Part shown: one piece after another, positions 24,259 to 36,700 of the stretch
Position numbering within the stretch: the stretch's first letter is position 1
Layout: every line of letters begins with the position of its first letter
Source: Cenococcum geophilum 1.58
Taxonomy: Eukaryota > Ascomycota > Dothideomycetes > Gloniales > Gloniaceae
Assembly (NCBI GenBank): GCA_001692895.1
Contig: KV748185.1
Location: 2,046,001-2,110,000 of the forward strand
Direction of reading: 5' to 3'
Length of the DNA stretch: 64,000 bases
The notes under the pieces: generated by a model
Seen by the model: the letters and a program-made list of their open reading frames with translations, nothing else
Databases searched by the model: none
What the model was told of the DNA's origin: nothing
Made by a program: the position numbers and the translations under genes

Positions 24259-24272
24259 TCTTTTAGGTATTT
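24259..24272. repeat. Target-site duplication of the LINE, left copy
   Basis: TCTTTTAGGTATTT. The right copy is TCTTTTAGG at 30,437-30,445, continuing as CATTT at 42,880-42,884. The two parts were separated by Gypsy D. Confidence 0.7.
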
Positions 24273-25079
24273 TTTTTTGAAATTATATACCGTTTTAGCT
24301 GCCTTTAGGGCGCTATGCTGGGTCTTCTATTTTACAGAGGTAGGTCTTAGGTAATTACCCGTCTTACCTGCAGCAGTAATTACGTAAGGCCCTCGTCCGC
24401 CTATCTTCCACGTGCTATAGGTATACGGTGCCTAGAAGAGAAGTAAATGTCTAAAAAGCAAGGGAACTAGAAAAGAACGCTATCGTAATATAATTATAAA
24501 GATATATGCAAGCAGGGTAAGTTCCTATGTAAAGGATATAATCGAAATTAAATAATTAAAAAGTAATAAATATACAAAATACCTCCGTTCTATACTATAT
24601 GTTAAAGCTAGGCCTTTTTTAAGGGCCTATTTTCTTACCGTAATGCTATCTGTCTTTCGCTAATATTATATATATAGATTGCTGCCTTCTTTACTAACTA
24701 TATATCATTTAAGATCTTCTAAATGCTTTAAGGTTGGCTATTATACGGCTATATTTCTTTCCTCAGTTCTTTGAAATTAGGATATTCGACTAGGACGTGT
24801 CGTCCTATCTATTTATCCCTATACATATACCTTAAGTCAGGCGCACGTTTAATCCTATAGAGGTAGCTCCTTAGAGCTACCTTTCCTATTTAGATCTGGG
24901 TAAGTATAGCTAAAAGGGCCTTTAGCAGGTTATTATATATCTTAAGTCTCTACTTTAAAATCTTTAGTGCTAGTCTATATAACTCCCTTCCAGTTTCACC
25001 CCTCTCCTATTTCTTTTCCCAGTATACCTCAATTCGGGCTTTTATATATCTTTTTACTGCCGCTAATAGGCTCTATAGG

Positions 25080-28000
25080 GAGGGGAAGGTAGGGGCCTTT
25101 TATCCTATCCCTTCCTTTCTCTATTCTATTACTTACTTTGCCAAGATATCTGCTTATTTATTTCCTTTAATCTCCGCATGTAAAGGGATCCAGTATATTA
25201 CAACTTTTATACTTATTATTTATACTACTAGAAGCCTTTACCTTATTTTATATATTAAGTACTATCCTAATTAGTTCTAAGGCTTTACTACTACTTAAAT
25301 CGCTACTTAGCTATCCGTAAATATTATAAGTCTTCTAATTAGTAGTAAATATTTTAGTGCTAAGTCTAGGGCCAGTTAGAGGCCTCTTAGCTCTCTAGCA
25401 TATATACTGCTAACTTAGTTTATCCCTATATAGTTAGTTGCCTCTATTCCTAATTAAGGTATACATACTAACGCTCCAACCTCCCTATTAATTTCACTTC
25501 CATTAGTATACGCTAGGAAGTGTCTTAGGTCGTTCTTAGCTTCCTATATAATCTAGTTATACTCCTACCTTACTATTTCTTTATCCTTAGTAATATAGGT
25601 ATATAGTAGTACGACCTATAGGCAAAGCCTCTCTGGGCGGATCTCCTCTATAGGTGGTGTTCCCTCTAAAGGCGTGGCTTAATACTGCTTTCTAGCTTCT
25701 AAAGTAGGCTGTACTATTTATATTTAGTTAGGGCAGATCTTCTTAGTTATAGGATCTTATTGTACAGTAGTAAGCCCCTAATTTAATTTAGGGAAGATTC
25801 CACTACGCAGTAGAGTGCGACTTTAATAGGTGGAGTGTATATGTTAACCTCTAGTTTAGCTTTAGCTATGGTTTAAAACGCTCCTATTATAAGGCAGATC
25901 GCTCTATATTAGATCCTTATAAGCACCTAGTAAACTTATTTAGCTCTTTTAATAAACCTATATCCTCCTTCTAGTATATACTAGTAGGAGGCTGCATATA
26001 GCATGCGTGGTACAATTATAGTAGTATATAGCTGTCTTATATGTCTAGTTATAATGCCTTATATAGATCCTGCGATACCGGATAGGCATATAAGCTGGCC
26101 CATTAATCGTTTAACAACGTAGTCTAAGTATACTTTTTCGAAGAGTTAGTTGTCTAGGATAACTCCTAAGTATTAGGCCTTTATAGTTAGCTAGATTGTC
26201 TATATCCTTCCGTTCTTTAATTAAAGTACTAATAGGCGCTTCCTGTTCTCCTCCAATATCTTCTTTCTTAGTAGGATAAAGTATATAAGCTCGTATTTCT
26301 ATAGTACGAATACTAAGGCGTGCTAGTTTGCCTATTTTTCCGCCCTTTTATGCAGCATCGCTAGCGTCTTTATTGTTTCTTCTATAGTTCTTCCGTTTAC
26401 TATAATACTTATATTATTAATATAGCCCGTAATAAGTCCATGCCTAAGCCCGTCCTTATCTATAGCTATATCTAAAAGGTCGGTGTTATAAAATAGATAG
26501 AGAATTAGTGATATTGGTAAGCCTTATAGGATCCCTATTAGTGTAGGGAATCTTTCTAATATGCCTTCTAGTAATTTAATGCAGATAGATCTCCCTATAA
26601 GAAAGCTGCTAATCCACTTAACTATTAGGGTAGGTATTCTTTGTTTCCGGAAGTAGTAAATAAGCCTATAGTATAATACGTTGTTAAAAGCTCCGCTTAC
26701 GTCTAATATAAATAGGCTTACTATATCTTCCACTCCCGTTTGCTATAACGCATATATCTTCTCTAGGAGAAGGTATACCGCGTATTCGCAACTGGCTGCT
26801 ACTCTTCTACCCGTATAGGTGCGTGGTAGGTGGCCATAGGCGTCCGCTATAAAGAGTAGCCGTTTTGCGAGCACTTTATCCATTACTTTTCCTACTATAT
26901 TTAGTAAGGTAATTAGTCTATACATCTTAGGGTCTCTAAAGTCCCCTTTCTTTAGTTTTCGGAGTGCTACCGTAGTAGATCTTCTAAAGTGTACTAGGCA
27001 GTATCCTGCTATAAGGTAATAGTTAAAAAGTTAGGTAAGTAGTTCTTTTAGTTCCTAAATAGCTTTATAGAGTACATGGCTTAGGAGCTAATCCTTTCCT
27101 AGCGCTTTGTCCGGGCTAGTTATTCTAATAGCTTTTTTTACTTCCTATATTATAATCTCTAGGATCCATATTAGGTTTGGATATTAGTACTTATATATAT
27201 CTTTTAAATTTACTATAGGTGGCGTAGAGAAAAAAGAGCCTTTTAGGGCTGCTGTTTTTCCTTCTACTGTATATTATAGGGTACTTATTATATCTCTAAT
27301 ATCTAGTATAAATGTAGTCCTTGTAATATTCCTCCTCTTAGCCCAAGTATATAGGGACCATAGTCCCTTTATGTCTTTAACCTCACTAACTCTATCTCTA
27401 TATTCCGTTCTTATAGCCTTTTTAATAGCTTTAGTCTTTTCTCTCCTTACTATCTATAATGTAATATAGTTCTCTTCTATTAGGAACCTATTATAGTATC
27501 TTTATACTCTTCTCTCTGCTTTAATTACTTTAGTATATTCTTCTATTTATCCTAGTTTAGATCTTAGGCTAATCTTTACTATTAGCGTAGATAGTTTCAC
27601 GGCCTTTATAAGTGTATTAATAATTTTAATAACTGTTATATTAATCTAATCTTATGGTAAGGTTAGTGGTACTTTAGGTAGCTCTTAGAGCACATTATAG
27701 AATATTTCTTTGTTTATTTTCTTAAAAATTTGCTATATAGGCTCCTAATCTCGTTCTAATCGGTATCTAAAGACAGTCTTAACTAGGAGGTGGTTGGATC
27801 CTTTATCCAGTTCCGTATTAACCCTTAATTAAATTAGGTAGTTAGCTATACTAGAAGTAATAAGGCTAAGATTAATTATAGAGGGGTTTATACCTACTCC
27901 TTTAGCTAGCCTTATAATTAATTCTGTTTCAAAGCTTAGTACGAGTTTATTATTCTCTATTACCTTAATAAGGTATTTTACTGCTGCTCTATAGTTAGGC

Positions 28001-28690
28001 CTAGCTTTAGGCCCTCCCTATCTAAGGTAGTAGAGATTAAAGTCTCCAACCAATATAGTGCTGTGGTTTAGTCCTCTTATTTTTCTTAAGGCATTATTTA
28101 GTTTTGGGAGTATGTATCCTCTTAGGAGCCCGTCTAGCCTATTATATAGCAGGAGGGGGTTTAGTTTATAAACATTAAGTACGGTAATTATATACTATTA
28201 GTCTTCTCCTTAGTTTGTAATTAATACTGCAACTAAGTTTTATTCGTAGTCCATAATATAAAGATATCTAATTAGAATACTTCTATTAATAAAAAGGCAC
28301 ACTCTCGTCCCTAAATAGGGGGGGTAGTATAGGTAGAACCTGTTACTAATTAGGTTAGTAGTTATAGGGAGGTCCCGTTCTAGTCTCTCGCTACGCTATA
28401 CTTCCTATATGGTAAGTACGTCGTACTACTATATCTATTTATCCCGGAGAAGCTCTTATATTTATAGGTAGCTCTTTTCTATATTATATTATAGTACCTT
28501 AATAGTATAGATACCTAGGTCGTTTATTATTAGGAATAACCTAAGATATTTATCTATAGTGTATAAGCTTCGCCTTAGCTCCTTATAGAGTACTAGGAGC
28601 TTTAAGAGCTTTAGCTAAGATCCGAGCTATTATCCTTAATATTAGCCTATTTATCCATTTTAATCTCAATTATCTCCTCCTGCGTTCGGC
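25080..28690 (-). pseudogene. LINE ORF2: APE endonuclease, RT and RNase H, inactivated
   Basis: On the minus strand the endonuclease lies at about 27,700-28,550, with YNIEKSYL, LVGDFNLYYLR and a GSNHLLVKT (GSDHLPV) end. The RT lies at about 26,000-27,200: VSGAFNNVLYYRLIYYFRK (DVSGAFDNV expected), LPISLILYLFYNTDLLDIA and the catalytic GYINNISIIVNG near 26,393-26,440, where YVDD is now YINN. RNase H lies at about 25,100-25,560, with a FTDS-x-VAI block and WIPLHAEIKGNK-x-ADILAK. The stop-free runs at 26,524-26,925 are RT pieces, not genes. RIP stops break all domains. Confidence 0.88.
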
Positions 28691-30000
28691 TTTGTTGTTT
28701 GCGGCTATAGCTAAATATTACGTCTTCTTTTGTTTTTGCTTTGCCCTTCTTTTTACTAAACTTTAGTTTAATATTAACACGTTCGCTTAGCTTAGGACGA
28801 ATTAATAATATATCTCTTTACGGGCTCTTAGCGCTTGCTATCCTACTTACTTCTCTTTCTTATATTACTCTTTCTATTAGGCTTCCTGCGGAGCCCTCTA
28901 CTAGTCTCTTCTATCTTTACATTCCGTCTACTTCTATCGGTTTTATTCCAGTTATGCTATTTACTATATTTACTAATAGTGTTACTAATAGGGGTAGGGA
29001 CCTCAGCTAGCTGCTAACTTAACTCTCTATTTCTAATAGCCCTGGTATAATATATACTAGGCTTTTAGGCTAGTATAGATTCGCATAAAGTCTGGCTTTT
29101 GCCTCCTCTATTTAAGCTATCTCCTTTTTATATTTAGGACAGATTGGCGATTAGGAGTTATACTTTCCTTAATAGAGGGTACACTTCTGCTAGTTGGCCT
29201 TATATTCTTTTATATTACAATCTTAAGCGGAATATCTTCCGCGTGTTTTTTTATTCACGATATTAGGTTCCTATATATCTATAGTAGTAGTATTTAAAAC
29301 ATCGCTTTACTAGGTAGGCTCTGTTAAACCTTTTAATTCTCTTATAGGTGCTATCCTAGTAGAGAACCTCCGCGTATATTGCGGTATTTATACCTAGTGC
29401 AGTTTTAAATTCTAGCACCAAAGAGGCATCTCTTTGCTTCTCCTTTGGGGGCCTAAGCCACCTCTAGCTAATAATCCTATAATTACTAAGTACTTTCCGA
29501 TTTTCTAGCTCAAATTTCCTAATAACAGCCTCCTTCTCTATATCGTTAACTAAACGTATAGATACGCTATATATAACTACTCTATATATAGGCTTAATTA
29601 CCTAAGCGCTTCTCCCTAGGGTCTTTTCCTATTCATCTCTATATCTACGCAGGTTGTCCGCCTATACTAGTATTTCCGTAAAAATAATAACGTCTCCCAA
29701 CCTAAAGATCTATAATATAGTAATCCGTACCTTATTTATAAGTGCGTTTCCTAATTTAAATAACGCGTTATTTAGTTTTTCCTAAATATTTTTATAAGGC
29801 TCCCTAAGTGTTTAGAGGAGCTCCGCATCTACCTTCTTACTAAATTTAATAACTATATATCGGTATTCCAGTGCTGCTAGCGTTAGAGTAACGCTAGGTA
29901 AGAGGCGGGACTATATAGATAGGGGTAGTAGTATAGCTGTAGTGACGTTCGCCTAGCTTTGAACGGCTAACTATAAGCTTTTATTTCATGCGGCAGGGGT
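28691..30000 (-). pseudogene. LINE ORF1 (Gag-like) with zinc knuckle, inactivated
   Basis: On the minus strand it reads RWLRPPKEKQRDASLVLEFK at about 29,410-29,470, then AIYAEVLY and a zinc knuckle RCFKYYYYRYIGT-x-Y at about 29,250-29,310 (CFKCYYYGHIGTQC when RIP codons are read back). A Lys/Glu-rich tail follows to about 28,650. Nucleic-acid-binding ORF1 with CCHC knuckles is standard for Tad1-like LINEs. The 5' untranslated part fills roughly 30,000-30,436. Confidence 0.75.
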
Positions 30001-30445
30001 ATAGCTATCTCTTAGTTGTATTTAATGTAATTTACTACATTCTTAATAGCTTTTATTTAGCATTTAAGACACGTAAGGGTCTTTTCCAGTTTCTTTCCTA
30101 AGGGCTATTTAAGGGCTATTTTGATATATTTTAACACTAAATTAAAGAAGGGCTTGTATACCCTATATGGGAGGGCTTTCCCGTCTACTTTTTCGTGCGA
30201 CAGAGTGCCGAATTTAAGGATTTTAGCGATTTTAACCGTGATTTTTTAACCGTACGCGTTATGGTTTAGGTTGACGCGTCCTACTTCAGGCCACTAACCC
30301 TTCTTTTTAGCCATCTCTAGGTATTAAACGATAGCTAGAGGGCCTATAGGAAGAATACAGTTTAAATTAGAATGCTAGAGGTTATAGTTATAGAGTTATT
30401 TCAAAATTTTAATTTTCGCAAAGATTCGTGTTTTTCTCTTTTAGG

Positions 30446-30655
30446 TATAATGGCGCTATCGCACGTTATATGCCAAATTCTGCCAAATTCTGCCGACCTG
30501 CGATTAGCCCGCCGAAAGCTAGCGCCTTAGCGGCTTACCCTATATATTTATTTATATTAGTCCTAGCGACCCCTTTTCCTTCTCTTTAGCTTAGTATCTT
30601 TGTAATATAGCATTCTACAAGCTTTAGTTTAGAGGTAATTATACGAGCTATAATA
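30446..30655 (+). repeat. Gypsy D 5' LTR
   Basis: 210 bp, matching 42,665-42,874. It contains tandem TGCCAAATTC motifs (30,470-30,495) and GCTAGCGCCTTAGCGGC (30,519-30,535), the inverse of part of dispersed module 1. Confidence 0.9.
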
Positions 30656-30829
30656 TTATACTAAGCTTACTCTATACTACCTAGGAAGGCCTTAATAATA
30701 TCCTACCCTAAAAGAAACTTCGTCTGTAACGACGCGTTAACGCGCTATACTTAGACACTAAAACAACTCTATACTACCTAGGAAGGCCTAGATAATATTC
30801 TACTTTATAAGCTAAATAGGACTAGACCT

Positions 30830-33750
30830 ATATCCCTAGAATTAAAACTAAAGTATATAATACTAATAAACCCTAGGAAGCTAATAATGGTACCTAAAGC
30901 TAGCTTATTTAAGAGAGCTGCCTTTACTTAAGAGGAACCTAAGATCTAATTAGGATTAGAAATTAAAGATAATAATAACGTTATAGACATATATAAGTAG
31001 ATTTGCGCCTTTATAGCCAGCCAGAAAGCTAATTGTCTTAAGGTAAAGAATATATAAGAGACCCTATAAAAGATCCTAGAAAGCCTTACGGCCCTATAAA
31101 ATAGCCTAGCTTCCCCTTCTTAAAGCCTTAGCCAACCTATTTACTTTACTAAATATAATATACTAGAGAGTATAGATATAATAATAAAGTAATTAAAGTC
31201 CGTTAAGCTCCTTAATCCCTAACTACTGTCTAATAGAATAGACCCTACCTTTAAGAATTAAAAGATTTAAGTATAAGGAAAGCTCTGTGTTAACTATAAC
31301 TATTTCCTTTTTAAAGAAGCTAAAATGCTTTACCTCTTTAGTTAAACCACTAGGGATGCCTAACGGCACCTTTAAGCCAAGTTTGAGGATAATTCCCCTA
31401 TCCGATTTATATCTGTTAACAAAATAATACGGCACCTAGCGGCTATTTATATTAACCTAAATAAAGTATAGAACGCCTGGTATAACTATAATCGCCTAAT
31501 AATAAAACTAAACTAACTCTTTGCTAAATTTTAAACTTAATTCCTATACCTTGCGGGAGAAGGCTAGGTCCCCCTTAAGAACTATTAATTAGACCTATAT
31601 AATAAGCTAACAATCTAGTTATAAGAGAAGATCGCTATAACCTTAAATAACCTTTTAATATATAATAGACTTGTAACTTATTACCTAGTATTAAACTTAG
31701 AACTAAAGCAAATTAACGCTCGCCCTAATCGGCAGAAGCGACCCTAGAATAATTAAAACTTATTAGTTATACCTATAGGAGCTAAAGTAGGAAGATAAGC
31801 TATAACCGCCCTTATACTAAAAGCGGTTATATCTACGCACTAGCAAGCCTCGCCCGACTAGCTATATACCACACCCCCAACTAGTACGTGTTATAATACC
31901 CTAATTAACCCTACCTTAGCTACGTGCTATAACTGCAATAAGAAGGGTTACTTTACCTTGTCTTACCTAGAGCTAAGGGATATAGGCAATATTAAAGAGT
32001 TAGAGGAAGGAGAAACGTCTAATAAGTTAGGAAAAAAAGAACCCTAGAGAAAGACTCCCCCCTAGGGTATCCTATCAATCTTAAAGAGATTAATCTTAGT
32101 TAGTTAATGGGTAGAAAGTATTTTACTATTCTATATATAGTATCTTAAAATAGATATAGAGTAAATATAACCGCCCTTATTAATACTGGAGTAAATAGCT
32201 TTGCCTTTATAAATACTGCCTATATAAATAATGTTGCCAAATTTCTAAATGCAAAAGCCACCCAATTAGAGAAGCCTATTTAGGTAAAAGGCTATAACGG
32301 CTAAGCCGGTTAGCCGGTTACCTATATCTTAAAGTTATATATCGCTCTTAACGGACGACGCTAATATAGTATCCCTTTTTATATCCTAGACCTAGGTTTC
32401 TATAATATAATCCTTAGCCGGAAATAGATATCCTATTTTAATATTTAGTTAAACGTATAATAAAGACAATTTATCTAGCCAGAGGATAGACTAAAACTAC
32501 CCTCCTTTATTAGGGAAATCCGAACTAATTATAAGACACTAGCCGTAAAGGCTAACCCTATCTACTAGTAGGATATCTGGGCCTATAACCTAGCCTTTAC
32601 CTAAAAAAACGCCCGCCGCAAAGCTAGAAAGAACTCTATACTAATAAAGATACTCTCCTAAAGCGTTATATCTAAAGAGGACTTAATATATAGAAGCGGG
32701 GCAGATAGTAATATAGATAACGTCCAAATCGCGTAGATCTAACTAGTATAGAAAAGAACGTATTAATAGGACATAAGAAATAACCTCTAAAAGATGCAAT
32801 AGGAGCTAAAAGGAGTAATAATAACGCCAGTACCCCGGAAGCCCCTAAGGTTATATACGCCCCCATTATTATATAACCCCCCTATAGTAAATATTACCGT
32901 AATTAGCACTATAGCGTTTCACTTTAATATGTACTAGAAGGACAATAAGGTCTTTACAATAAGCCTATATAAGATTAACTAAATTATTAATAATAGGGAG
33001 GAAAAGCTAGCTAAGGAAACTAATAAGAAACTAGTTAAACGCCTTCTTTTTACTATTTATATAGATTATAAGGATGCATTTTTAAAAGCGGCCTCTAATA
33101 AGTTACCCCTTTACCAGATATATAATTATAAGATTTAATTAAAAGCTAATAACTTACTAGGCTATAGTCCCCTCTACTAATAATTAATAGATAAGCTAAA
33201 AGCAATAAAGTAGTACTTAATTAATAGCCTAGATAAAGGGTTTATTAAGCTAAGTTAAGCCCCTTTTACTTCCCCTATCCTATTTGTAAAAAAGCCTAAT
33301 AAAGGCCTTTATTTTTATATTAACTATTAAAAGCTAAACGCTATTACCTAAAAGGACCGGTATTTTATTCCTTTAATTAGCGGAACCCTTACACGTCTAA
33401 GCTAGGCAAAAATCTTTACTAAACTTAATATCCGCTAAGCTTTCTACTAAATTAGAATAAACCCTATATCTAAAGATTTAACAATATTCCGTGCCTATTA
33501 TAGTTCCTATAAATATAAAGTTCTTCCTTTTAGACTAATAAACGGACCAGCTACGTACTAAAGGTATATAAATAACGTTCTTTTTAATTACCTTAACAAA
33601 TTCTATACGGTATACCTAGACGACATTCTTATATATTTAGATAACAAACTTAAGTATTAAGTTTATATTAAGAAGGTCCTAGAGAGACTACAAAACGCGG
33701 GCTTATAAGTTAATATTAAGAAATATAAGTTTAGGGTAAAACGTATAAAA
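30830..33750 (+). pseudogene. Gypsy D Gag-PR-RT (first part of coding region)
   Basis: Gag ends in a zinc knuckle CYNCNKKGYF at about 31,925-31,957. The protease is at about 32,165-32,420 (ITALINTGVNSFAFINTA, DTGANS expected). RT starts near 32,960 and includes PFTSPILFVKKPNKGLYFYI, FTKLNIR, and a still intact catalytic box [13 protein letters not shown] at about 33,604-33,642. It then reads KKYKFRVKRIK, where Gypsy E is inserted. Numerous RIP-type stops are present. Confidence 0.88.
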
Positions 33751-36700
33751 TACCTTACGTATAGCTTATATTAGCTACGCGTAGGTATATTACCTCCTTA
33801 CGCCCTTGACTCTTACAATCGATCGCGTAACGTCTTGTAGACTCCTCGAATATATACGCTCTATAGCTACTGCCCACGTTCCATAACATTATATTGCGCC
33901 TTTTTACTACTAACGCTTAGCCTATAACCAATTCTACATCTCTATAATACTATAGGCGCTACTAAAAGCAGCGTGTTTATAAATTACCTTACTTTATACT
34001 TTTAAGGAACCTATAATAGTAAGACGATATTCCTTACTAGCTACTATATTAAACCTAAAAAATAATCTAATACCTATACTTAACCTACGACGCCAATTAA
34101 TCCTAGGAGAATTTAATTTATTAGCCCTAACCCCTAAGAAAATAGACACTAATAATATCTTATCTTTTATTAACTATATAACTACGGATAAGTAAATAGA
34201 AGGGCTACTACCCATTAAAATCAAAATATAAGACGCCGAGATATTTATAAAAATGGTAGCACGAGACCCTAATAAATACTACCGCCTTCTATAGAACTAC
34301 CACCTAAAGCTTATACAAGCTAAGATGCGTACTACCTAAGATCGCAATATTATCTAAGACCTATAAGCTTATAAGGCGCTCGCTAATAACACATATTAAA
34401 AAACTAAAGATAACCTCCGCGTATCTAAATATAACATTTAATAGTTAAAGAAGAATAAGATTATATTAATTGCTATAGTTACTAAAAAAGAAGGCATAAT
34501 TAAATACCTATAATCTTAGCTTAATAAGCACATTTATAATAACGCTAGATACCTCTCTACTATATATAACGCCACTTAAGTCTTTACGCCCCCGGCAACT
34601 TTACCTACTTAACGCTTAATAGAGGGTTAGCGCTAAGCAGCTTTACCTAATAGGAACCCCTACTAAAGCAGCAATAACAAAAGCTATAATAATTGGACCT
34701 AAACTACTACTATAAGATCTAACGCACGCTACCTTAATCCCCTAGTCTTCTAAGGAGACCGTAAGGAATATAGCCACTAGAAGATATAAATCCATAAAAA
34801 ACTAACTTAGAGTGCTTACCTTTTTCCTATAGAAGATACTAAAATTAGCTATATTATCGGGCGAATAAAGGGTATACTATTTAATAGACTCTTCGCCTAA
34901 TAGGAGACTAGTAGCCCCTAAAAGTNGNAGTNNTANTAANAAGTNCTTAANGATCTTAACCTAATATACNNNNACTATAACCTACTAGCCACNAACNNAG
35001 CTAAACTACATGCCCTAAAGATAAGCCCTACTAAATTGTTTAATAAGTTTTATATTAAATTCTAGGAATATACCAGAGCCCTTACCTAAGATAATACTAA
35101 AGACTAGGAGGATCTCCTTAAAAAAGTTACTTATTACCTTAGTTACGTAGCCGCCAGCTATAACTATAACGATGTTTATAAGATAGTAGCAGCCCTATAG
35201 AAGATTAAATAACGACTAAATTAGATTGCTACTACTAACCTTTACTTAAAGACCTCTTTATAGAAGCCCTCTGGGCCTACTAAACCTATATATACTAAGC
35301 TACCAACGCCTACTACCTTAAGTACCACTGGAGCTAATATTAACCTCTTTATACTAACCTTTCCGTAAAAACTCCTAGATAGAGAGCGTAAGCTACTCCA
35401 GAAATTAGAACGCTGCTATAGATGCTATTAAAAAGGCTATTATTACGATAACCTAAACTACCTAATAGCTAGGTTTAGTACCCGCCACCTAATACCTAAC
35501 CTAATACCCTAAACACTAAATATATTACTACGCGCCACTACCATATAAAACGAAGACGTAGTAATAGTAGTAGAATTAGATACGGAAGCGGAAAACGCTA
35601 AGTTCTAGCCCTAAGTTATAGGTTAGGACGCCCTAATAATAGAGGGATCTATATATCGGCCTACTTAATAGATAACTTAGTAAAGATAAACGGACGGAAA
35701 TAGATAGTTTTACTTATAATAGGAACTACTGCTATAAAATAATATAAAAGCCGTTCTATAACAAACTGCAAAGCTACTAACTAATTTATAGATACCTAAC
35801 TTATACGTACTTATAACCTACCTACCTTACCCCTTACTAAAGCCCGCGCCCTATAACTCGCTAATAGTAGTTATACCGTATAGAAGATTACCTATATAGT
35901 ATAACTTTACTTAAATATAAACGGGCACTAAGAAGAGCTCTAGGCTTATATTATACCACTTACTAACTACCCTATTATCCTTAAAATAAGCTAGCTTAAA
36001 TAATACAACCCCGCTATTAACTAGGAAAAGAGAAAAGTAACCTTTAACTCTAAATACTGTAGAGAGACTTACCTAGGACATAGCCTAGCCGCCTCTATTT
36101 ACTTACCAGGATATTAACCTAAGAAACCCCTTATTACCTTACCTACGACTAACTACCACTATATAAGTGCCGCGGCCTTCTACCGCATAGCATATAGAAA
36201 AGGCTAAACCGTTACTATAGCTTCCCAATTATAACTATATAAGCTTAATAAAGAATAGAACTACGTTCTCTATAGTAATAGGATAGATATAGTTAACCTT
36301 TTAAAAAACAACGCCCCTGCGGAACTCTATAGACTTTCACCTTTAGACTTTAAAAAGTTTATAAAACTTAAAAAAGGACTTACTAACGAAGAACTCCGCA
36401 AGCTCCTCCCTAAGAGGTACTATAACTTTATTAACATATGCTTATAAAAGGGCGTAGATATACTCCCCCCACATCGACCTAATAACTATACCATTAATAT
36501 TAAATAAGGAAAAACGCTACCTTATAAGAGACCCTACCTAATATTAAAAGATAAACTTCTAGTTATAAGAAAGTATATTAACAAGTACCTTAATAAAGGG
36601 TTTATTTATCCCAGCATATTACTAGCAGCCGCCCCTATTCTTCTCGCTAAGAAGCTAGAAGGAGGTATCCGATTTTACGTTAACTATAAAGGACTTAATA

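Larger units (their letters stand above)
24273..30436 (-). mobile_element. Tad1-type LINE, near full length, RIP-degraded
   Basis: A non-LTR retrotransposon on the minus strand. The poly(A) end appears as a T-run at 24,270-24,278. It is followed by a 3' region to about 25,000, ORF2 (RNase H, RT, endonuclease) and ORF1 with a zinc knuckle. The variable-length-type target duplication TCTTTTAGG(C/T)ATTT brackets it. The order endonuclease-RT-RNase H and the fungal sequence style fit the Tad1 clade. Confidence 0.85.

Noticed and set aside
26524-26925. Two minus-strand open frames as small genes
   Set aside because: Both are stop-free pieces of the LINE reverse transcriptase.
28741-29017. Two plus-strand Leu-rich open frames
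   Set aside because: They are opposite LINE ORF1; hydrophobic composition comes from reading RIPed antisense DNA.
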